From Clarireedia homoeocarpa (Eukaryota; Ascomycota; Leotiomycetes; Helotiales; Rutstroemiaceae), in the NCBI GenBank assembly GCA_001465935.1, contig LNKV01000005.1, positions 868,001 to 932,000 on the forward strand: 64,000 bases of DNA. Reading direction: 5' to 3'. The first letter of the stretch is position 1, and each line of letters opens with the position of its first letter. The notes under the pieces were generated by a model. The model was not told the origin of the DNA. It saw nothing but the letters and a program-made list of their open reading frames with translations, and ran no database searches. This document shows, one piece after another, positions 57,820-64,000 of this stretch. A program made the position numbers and the translations under genes.

Positions 57820-59106
57820 ATGTCGAAGAGAAGCGTCTTCACGACTGTTACTCCACTTCCAGCAGGCATCACGAGAGAGACAGTGATGGAGACTTTGATG
57901 TCACACAGCGAAATGATAGATTTGAACCCGTTGGTCGAAGAACGTCATCCTATCAAGCCGCCAGCTCATGCGACAGCAGAAGAATATCACTGCTTATGGT
58001 ATTCTTTGACTGATCGTGTGCAATATCTCCCGGGGGGGCTTGCATCCGGCAAAGTCTCCTACACATGTTGTTTTCATGATCTCGAGAACGGTCTTCAAAC
58101 GCACTGCTATGCTCCGATGGGTTTGAATATCCGAGGAAAATGGACCATCGGCGGTTCACTACCGGGTGAGCCTGTTGCGCCCGTCGAGCTTGGAGCTGGA
58201 GTGCCTCTTCATGGGCTATGGCTTAGAGAAGACGTCGATATGAGGTGCAATATCATGATGACCAGTTTTGTCAAGAAGACACTCAAAAAGTCGCATTCTG
58301 CTTTAGTCGATCGTTTAGTCGTCAAAGCTCAAAGGGCTGATGCTGGTCTCAACAATGCTCGATTGAAAGAGAAACTCCTCTCCACCCCCGAGTCCACCAC
58401 ATCACAGCTCTCTGCATTGCGGATGTCCACACCACGGATATCCACACCACAGTCAACATCACAGACATCCACCGCATACTCTCCTAGCAGCGACTATGAT
58501 GATGACAATTTATATCCAGATTCAGCGCTCAACTCCCCACAGTACGCAACGTTCAGCATGCAGAATGCAATCACTCAAAAACCCAAAATTTATCCACCAC
58601 TGACATTACAAAATCCACAACTTCAAATTTCCCAGGTGCATCCAGCCCTAAGAGCTGGACCTTCTCGCCCACAAGAAGTAGAGTGGAATGATAAGCCCAC
58701 CCAGTCAGTGTACGATCCATCTCTCTATGCTCCGAGTTCCAATGTTCGCAAAGATAGCGCGCAGTCATGGCACGACTCCATTCACGGGAGTCCCCAAGGT
58801 CGCACCTCATTCCAATCCTCGACCGACAGCACGCAGAATGATAGCAACAGAGCCAGAATTGCATCATGGCAGAACCTATCAGCAACCAATGTACGAAATT
58901 CTATGCGGCCTCTCTATCCGGGATTTCAAGGATCACATTACCGAAGTACTTCTTCACAGTCCGCATGTCGAGAATCAACACCAATGCAGGATAGGAGAGA
59001 AATGGACAATAGGCTCAATAGCTCTATAGGACAGGAAACGAGAAGAGGAACGCAGTCACCACCGCCTGCGTACCGTCAGAATTATTCTGCCGAGCTAGAA
59101 GGATGA
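57820..59106 (+). CDS. DUF7053-domain protein
   Basis: A single exon of 428 residues. The start MSKRSVFTTVTPLPAGITRE at 57820 is preferred over an in-frame ATG at 57799 because family members begin this way. Residues 1-180 carry the conserved blocks DLNPLVEERHPIKPPAHATA, EYHCLWYSLTDRVQYLPGG, GKVSYTCCFHDLENGLQTHC, APMGLNIRGKWTIGG, and MTSFVKKTLKKSH. This is the fungal DUF7053 domain; its function is not known to me. The remaining 240 residues are Ser/Thr/Gln/Pro-rich and likely disordered, with direct TSTPRIST-type repeats near residues 207-222. Confidence 0.88.
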   Translation: MSKRSVFTTVTPLPAGITRETVMETLMSHSEMIDLNPLVEERHPIKPPAHATAEEYHCLWYSLTDRVQYLPGGLASGKVSYTCCFHDLENGLQTHCYAPMGLNIRGKWTIGGSLPGEPVAPVELGAGVPLHGLWLREDVDMRCNIMMTSFVKKTLKKSHSALVDRLVVKAQRADAGLNNARLKEKLLSTPESTTSQLSALRMSTPRISTPQSTSQTSTAYSPSSDYDDDNLYPDSALNSPQYATFSMQNAITQKPKIYPPLTLQNPQLQISQVHPALRAGPSRPQEVEWNDKPTQSVYDPSLYAPSSNVRKDSAQSWHDSIHGSPQGRTSFQSSTDSTQNDSNRARIASWQNLSATNVRNSMRPLYPGFQGSHYRSTSSQSACRESTPMQDRREMDNRLNSSIGQETRRGTQSPPPAYRQNYSAELEG

Positions 59107-59995
59107 GTGGCATTCGCTTGTGCGGAGATGATGAGATTGGGGCATGCTTTGGCAGGAGCAAACTTTAGGAGTAAAAGTGGTTCTAGGTGCAGAGGAAAAT
59201 GTTCTGATATATGTAATGATACCCAGCGATATGCGATTTTTAAACACGGATAATATGATGACAGTAAGGCGTCTACAATACTGTACGATATGCTACTTGA
59301 GAGTTCAGCCCAAGGGTTTATATGGACGGATTTGATAAAAGTGATACCTGGTCTTGTATTTCATTACAGCTGCAACTTCTATCCCAAAATGTAAAGTCTA
59401 CAACAGCCCTATGTATCGAGACAAAAAATGATGGCATAGTGAAGCTGAGTGTGCCCTTTACATGCTTGCTTGTGAGACTGCATTTCATCGATGATTTACC
59501 GGAGTGAACACCATAACTACAGTATTATATTCAAAAACTGTTAGGTGAAAATCAGTGTAATAAATATGCTGCTACTTGAAAAGCTTCATGCCGTTTCTCA
59601 TTCTTATGCGTATGGACGGACCATTCGAAATGCAACCTTCAAAATACGGCGTCCGGGTTAGGATAGCTCCGACGACCTTCTTCAGCCACACTTGCTTTCT
59701 CTCTGGATTTAGAAGTCAAGTCCGCATGCTAGCAATTCAAATACCGTAGGTATTTCAATGCTCTCTAGTTTGTAGCCTTTGCATATTTCGTCGGGTTTGT
59801 TTCCATCTTCTGGTGCTCCTTAGATCTCCATCGCCGGAAATCGCCCTATCACATTCCATTGCATTCGACGAAATATTGGGGTCAACCGAATATCACTTTC
59901 GTTTCCAATCTCTAACTAGCTCGATAGAGTAACAACGACATAATTTCTTACACCTTCGCTTTCATTTTGATCATCCACACCTCAAGCTATCCACC
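59107..59995. other. Intergenic region
   Basis: About 0.9 kb between two + genes. Only short ORFs; presumably a 3' UTR followed by the promoter of the CUE-domain gene. Confidence 0.45.
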
Positions 59996-60708
59996 ATGTC
60001 AGATCAGACTGTTAATCTACCGCAACTCATTATCGTAATCCTCGTTGGAGTCTTCGCTATACGGTATCTTTTCTTCTCGGGATCGGACACTGTATCTGGC
60101 TCGAACCGCAACACAAGCGCAAATAACCTACGGGCCCGCGAAGCAGATGTGGAGCGTATACAACAGATGTTTCCGCAGGTGTCGAGGAGGAGTATCATGT
60201 GGGATTTGCAGCGGAATGGAGGAAACGTGGTAGCTACCACGGAGAGGATACTGAGTGGAAGGGGATTGGAGAATGTAAGCTGTCTTCTATGAATTCACTC
60301 GTACCTTCAGATCCTTCTCTACTATCTTCGAACGTTCAAACAATTTGGGAGCACCTCTAACACTTATCTCTGAACTAGCCTCCGCAGTCCTTCCAACCCC
60401 CACCACCAGCTCAAACCCCCATATCCTCAACGCCTACTCCAGCAGCCAAACCCACTCAACCAGATTTAATAACACGATACAACTTGAAAGCCAAGCTCGC
60501 AGCACAAGAAGCCGAAGCTCAAGCGCAGGCACAGGCGCAGGCAACAGCAGTAGAATCAGAGACGAAACAGAAGCAGGGAGGGCAAGCGTGGAGCGCGAAC
60601 AAAGGGGAGAGACAGGCATTATTGCAGAAGAGAAGAGAAGAGATGATTTTAGCTGCTAGGAGAAAGATGGAGGAGAAGGTCAAAGCAGAGAAGGCGATGA
60701 GCGGGTGA
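59996..60708 (+). CDS. CUE1: CUE-domain ER membrane protein, Cue1-like
   Basis: Spliced as 59996-60274 and 60379-60708, phase 0, 202 residues, the same length as yeast Cue1. A membrane anchor spans about residues 8-27 (LPQLIIVILVGVFAIRYLFF). A CUE domain follows at about 49-92 (VERIQQMFPQVSRRSIMWDL ... RNGGNVVATTERIL), binding ubiquitin. After a Pro/Ala/Gln-rich linker comes a basic helical end (ERQALLQKRREEMILAARRK) like the segment of Cue1 that binds the E2 enzyme Ubc7. Cue1 recruits and activates Ubc7 in ER-associated degradation. The orthologue call rests on layout more than on sequence identity. Confidence 0.85.
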
Positions 60709-61271
60709 GAGGACAAGTGGCCTGGGGAGAGGACTGGTATGTATTACTCCTTGTATAGGTTGTGTATAATGAATGCTTTGTGGGGAAGTAGTGCTTGCAA
60801 AGTATCACCGCCCAATCCTTAATATGGACAGCATTTGTATTTGGGGATCTGATCTTTATGTATCGGCTGAACATGTGATGAATAGAGTCGGTAAATAATC
60901 CTTCCACGGCTTGCGAATTATGTTCTACTAGTATCTTTATGGGATTTCTCAATATAGGATCGAGCGTCAAGTGCGCAACACGGGTCTGATATCGCCCCTT
61001 CCTGAGAAGTGAGAAGAGTGACCGAGAAGCCGTTCGGCAGCAGTTACAAAGTTTGTATCTGAACTGCACTTCCCGAACACGATTTTACAGGTCATCAGTA
61101 GTTCATCAGGATATGGACTAGGAAGGGATGTCCCACACAATTCTTAGCAATGGAAATCTTCTACCCTTTGTTTTTATAACAGCAAATTATACGCCTTTCC
61201 TACGTCCTTCTTTGCTATAGAAACTATTATTATCTTTTTAGAATATCTAATTTTCCCCCTATGGATTCCGC
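60709..61271. promoter_or_regulatory. Promoter region with a mini-uORF overlapping the next start
   Basis: A 563-bp gap. Just before the next gene an ATG at 61261 opens five codons ending with TAG at 61276-61278, so this mini-ORF overlaps the ATG at 61272 in another frame. Confidence 0.4.
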
Positions 61272-63167
61272 ATGTTAGTCTACCGGCAGATTGAGAATCA
61301 AAACGAAGACGTTATGAGACGTCTTAGTTATCAGAAGTCCGAAAGAAACCTTGACGGTCTCCGAACTCCTAACACAAGTCCCGAATTCAGCACCCCGATC
61401 GGATCCTACTTTTCTATCAAACGGGCAAAGAAAGGCGCCAGTGATGAGTCTTCAGCAAAATCCCCCTTCTTCGGAGGAGGTTCAAAACGTAAGAAATCTA
61501 CGACCACGACAGAAGATCAGCAAAGCCCGGATTCGAAGCCAAGGACTCCTAATGTTGATGATTGGAATGTGACAAGGATGTATGATGCTAAACCTGCGAC
61601 TGGCTCGTTACCATCGCCTCCACCCCGGCCTCGAACTGATGATTCCATGTCTGGTTGGTGTACACCGACGGAGGAAATCAAGCCATTCACCGTAAATCAT
61701 CCTGTCGATCCTCCTCGGCCAGCTCGCGAAGGTCATGAATGGGTATGGTTCCCCGAAGGATATTGGGCAGAGAGGGAACGGACGGCATTCCATGATCCTC
61801 GAGCCATACCAAAACGGCGCAAAAGCACTAGGATCATCACTTGGTTTAAGTCTAATCAGCGAAGTAATACAGGATCTGAGGACTCTTGGTCACCAAAATC
61901 TTCTCGAAGACCACCTGGTAGCTCTTTTTCTAAGAAGAGTTCTCGGAAATCTGGTCGAGAATCCAACAGCGGATCTGCAATCTCGTTGAGCAAGAGTGAA
62001 AGGTTCTTCAAAGGTCTGCAAAGCATATCGCCATTATATCCTCGATACATATCTCCAAGCGGCCAACCTGAAGGCCTTTACTGTAAGACAAAGCGTAGTA
62101 TTGCTGCACCTTTCGTCAGAATGAGTAACCGATCGGTACGTACTATGTCAAGCTTATGAGAATTATTGGAGAGCGCTTATCCTTATGTAGCGTAACGAGG
62201 AGATATCCCCAAAAACATCTCGGGTTCCTTCCTCTACCACCATATTGCTTGAAGGCGCAGCATCTTTCTTCGAACAGAACCGGCTCTCAGAAAGCTCAGG
62301 AGGCCCTCCATGTTTGACGTCAAAATCTTTCAATTCGACAGATTCCAAACGGCGAAAATTTGGCCTTGCTCCATGGCATAATCGAAGGCAGTCCGATAAT
62401 TCAATGTTATCGGCGTCGAGCTCTGTGCATAATATTCTAATGGGGAAGACACCCATGCCAACTCCACGGTCCGAAGCACAATACGTTGGCACAAAGGGTA
62501 AATCATATGTGAGGGGTAAGTTCTCGATCATTTGCCTCCATGCCAGAGATTTACGCTGATAGTCTCAGTTGAAATTTCAGAATCTGAAGCACCCTCGTTT
62601 CTGCCATCTGTGAGTATAACTCTATCACACTTTCCAAGCAATAAGCTTGCTCGAGAGAACAAAGGCTGAATCTACTGTCCTGACACAAATTCACAACCAC
62701 AAGAACCCTAAATGATCACAAAAACTGACACCTCACAGGAAGCAAGACGTATCAGCACCCCACCTGGAGAACCTTCCCCAGATGACCCGCCACAATTAAA
62801 ATGCAGCCTGACTTCCTCAATCGCTCTTTCTAGGCAAGGAACCGATCTGCGACCTGCTGTAGTCAGAACTCGCAGTCACTCTCCAGGCGGCCGTAGCAGA
62901 TTAATTTCTCGTGAGCCTACTCCGCGCCAATCACTAGACCACGAAAAGACGAGATCGAAATCGAATTCTACGGTTCCATCCTCTATCTCTGCACCTAATG
63001 ATCGTCTTCGCTTTACACTTAGCATTCCTGATCATTTGCCAAATAGTCTGTTGTGTCCGACAAACCCGAAGCATCCCAGTATTGGGAGTGGAATTTGTCC
63101 ATTGCATGGACGTAGAAGGAGTCCTAGCCCGATCTCGGGAATTGAGATTAGAGTCACGTCTGAATAA
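61272..63167 (+). CDS. Unknown Ser/Arg-rich fungal protein
   Basis: Spliced as 61272-62135, 62191-62515, 62581-62609, 62739-63167; 548 residues. Exon 3 is only 29 nt but phases agree throughout. An alternative start at 61314 (MRRLSYQKSERNLDGLRTPN) looks more natural. The one ordered-looking block is near residues 100-180: DDWNVTRMYDAKPATG and EGHEWVWFPEGYWAERERTA, which I recall as a conserved segment of otherwise disordered fungal proteins. The rest is basic and Ser/Pro-rich (SSRRPPGSSFSKKSSRKSG), with many potential phosphorylation sites; the end has LCPTNPKHPSIGSGICPLHG. No function can be named. Confidence 0.83.
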
Positions 63168-63585
63168 TGTCGAGTTACTCGAGGAGTGGTTCTGCTATAC
63201 CTCCTAGAGGTCTACGGATTGTCTGCAAAATTGGGGATGTGACATTCGGCCGTTCTGTATTATGCATATTGCAACTGTATAACTTTTCTGTAGTCTTGGA
63301 TACAAATTACAAACAGCTGTACGGACGAATATGATGCTTTATCTCTTAATCTACATCACGACAACTTCAATTGATTATAGGTAAATCCCCATTGTAGATT
63401 TGGCGCGTCAGGAGGTGAGGGCGATAGGCGAGAATTCGGCGTTCGTGGCTTCAATCTCGACCACCGTAATTTCTTTCATCGCGACAGGAGCTCACCATTC
63501 CACGAAGCTCGCATTAGCCATATACCCCAACTTCGAAACCTGCGCGTTCATCCCAGTTCCGCAGCATCAATTCGGACGCATAACA

Positions 63586-64000
63586 ATGTCAGCTTCCGAA
63601 CAAGACCCCCTACTGCTGCTGCGCCAATCGATAGCCTCAGAGAGTCCCTGCATACCGACCACCAGCGAAGATGCCTCGACCGCATCTACTGCGAACGTGA
63701 GTCTCGCAACAGCAAAGTACCTGCACTTCACCTCGCCCATCCAAGTCTCGATTCCCCTCACTACGCCTACGCGCTTCATCTCCTCGGATAAGCCTGTCAA
63801 TCTTCGCAGTATTTACTTTGCTTGGCAACAACGCGAACTGGCGATCCCAGAATACAATGCCTCATCTACGCAACTGAGCTCAGAATTAGCTGCAGAGGGT
63901 GGAGCTGGGGGAGAGATTCAGAATCTGTCGTTTGTTGAACGTCTGGATTTGATTACGTGGTTGGAGGGCGCGTCAGATGAGTCGCAGTATATTAAGCCTT
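63586..64000 (+). CDS. CDC73: CDC73 / parafibromin, Paf1 complex subunit, 5' part (cut by window end)
   Basis: The ATG at 63586 begins MSASEQDPLLLLRQSIASES and the frame stays open to the window end, 138 residues. DPLLLLRQSI, TRFISSDKPVNLRSIYFAW and NLSFVERLDLITWLEGASDE are characteristic N-terminal blocks of fungal Cdc73. Cdc73 is part of the nuclear Paf1 complex that travels with RNA polymerase II and promotes H2B ubiquitination and H3K4/K36 methylation. The C-terminal Ras-like domain lies outside the window. No intron is visible so far. It follows the unknown Ser/Arg-rich gene by about 420 bp. Confidence 0.93.
   Translation, partial: MSASEQDPLLLLRQSIASESPCIPTTSEDASTASTANVSLATAKYLHFTSPIQVSIPLTTPTRFISSDKPVNLRSIYFAWQQRELAIPEYNASSTQLSSELAAEGGAGGEIQNLSFVERLDLITWLEGASDESQYIKP

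Noticed and set aside
1..64000. Transposons, CRISPR arrays or a biosynthetic cluster
   Set aside because: No transposase, reverse transcriptase, long terminal repeats, regularly spaced repeats, PKS, NRPS or terpene synthase sequence was recognised on either strand.

Overview
The window is nuclear DNA of a filamentous ascomycete (Pezizomycotina). Genes are split by short introns (about 46-75 nt is typical) with GTRNGT-type donors and CTRAY-AG ends. Gene content is typical of the group: an FlbA-type RGS regulator, a DUF7053 protein, a Zn2Cys6 factor, secreted acid sphingomyelinase and phytase, and GPI-anchored wall proteins. Protein resemblance suggests Leotiomycetes, but that is an impression from memory, not a measurement. 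I reconstructed exon-intron structures by eye and required splice phases to agree, so most coding joins below are internally consistent.

Left part (1-11.6 kb), dense and housekeeping: 3' part of a phytase (+), ROT1 (-), 5-formyl-THF cyclo-ligase (+), Sm protein E (-), the six-exon nuclear import receptor MTR10/transportin-3 (+), and a C2HC plus Zn2Cys6 transcription factor (-). ROT1/cyclo-ligase and SmE/MTR10 are tight divergent pairs.

Middle (13-38.7 kb): secreted acid sphingomyelinase (+), a Ser-rich unknown protein (+), a secreted S41-type protease (-), a small orphan ORF (-), a coiled-coil unknown protein (+), mitochondrial L-2-hydroxyglutarate dehydrogenase (+), a phocein-type MOB protein with a very long acidic tail (-), the CobW/ZNG1 zinc GTPase with a 12-nt microexon (+), and an FlbA-type RGS protein (-).

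Right part: from about 38.7 to 50.8 kb there is a 12 kb gene-poor stretch packed with micro- and minisatellites and G-rich tracts, lying upstream of the RGS gene. It is followed by a GPI-type protein (-), a decayed MFS sugar-transporter pseudogene (52.7-53.6 kb), a second GPI-type protein (+), and a tandem 326-bp duplication whose copies differ mainly by transitions, several in RIP-type context. The last 6 kb are dense and all on +: DUF7053 protein, CUE-domain ER protein (Cue1-like), an unknown Ser/Arg-rich protein, and the 5' end of CDC73 (Paf1 complex) cut by the window edge.

I see no transposon, CRISPR, rRNA or tRNA gene and no biosynthetic cluster. The genes do not form one pathway. The most unusual items are the repeat-rich 12 kb region, the RIP-like duplicated module, the ZNG1 microexon and the acidic tail of the MOB protein.
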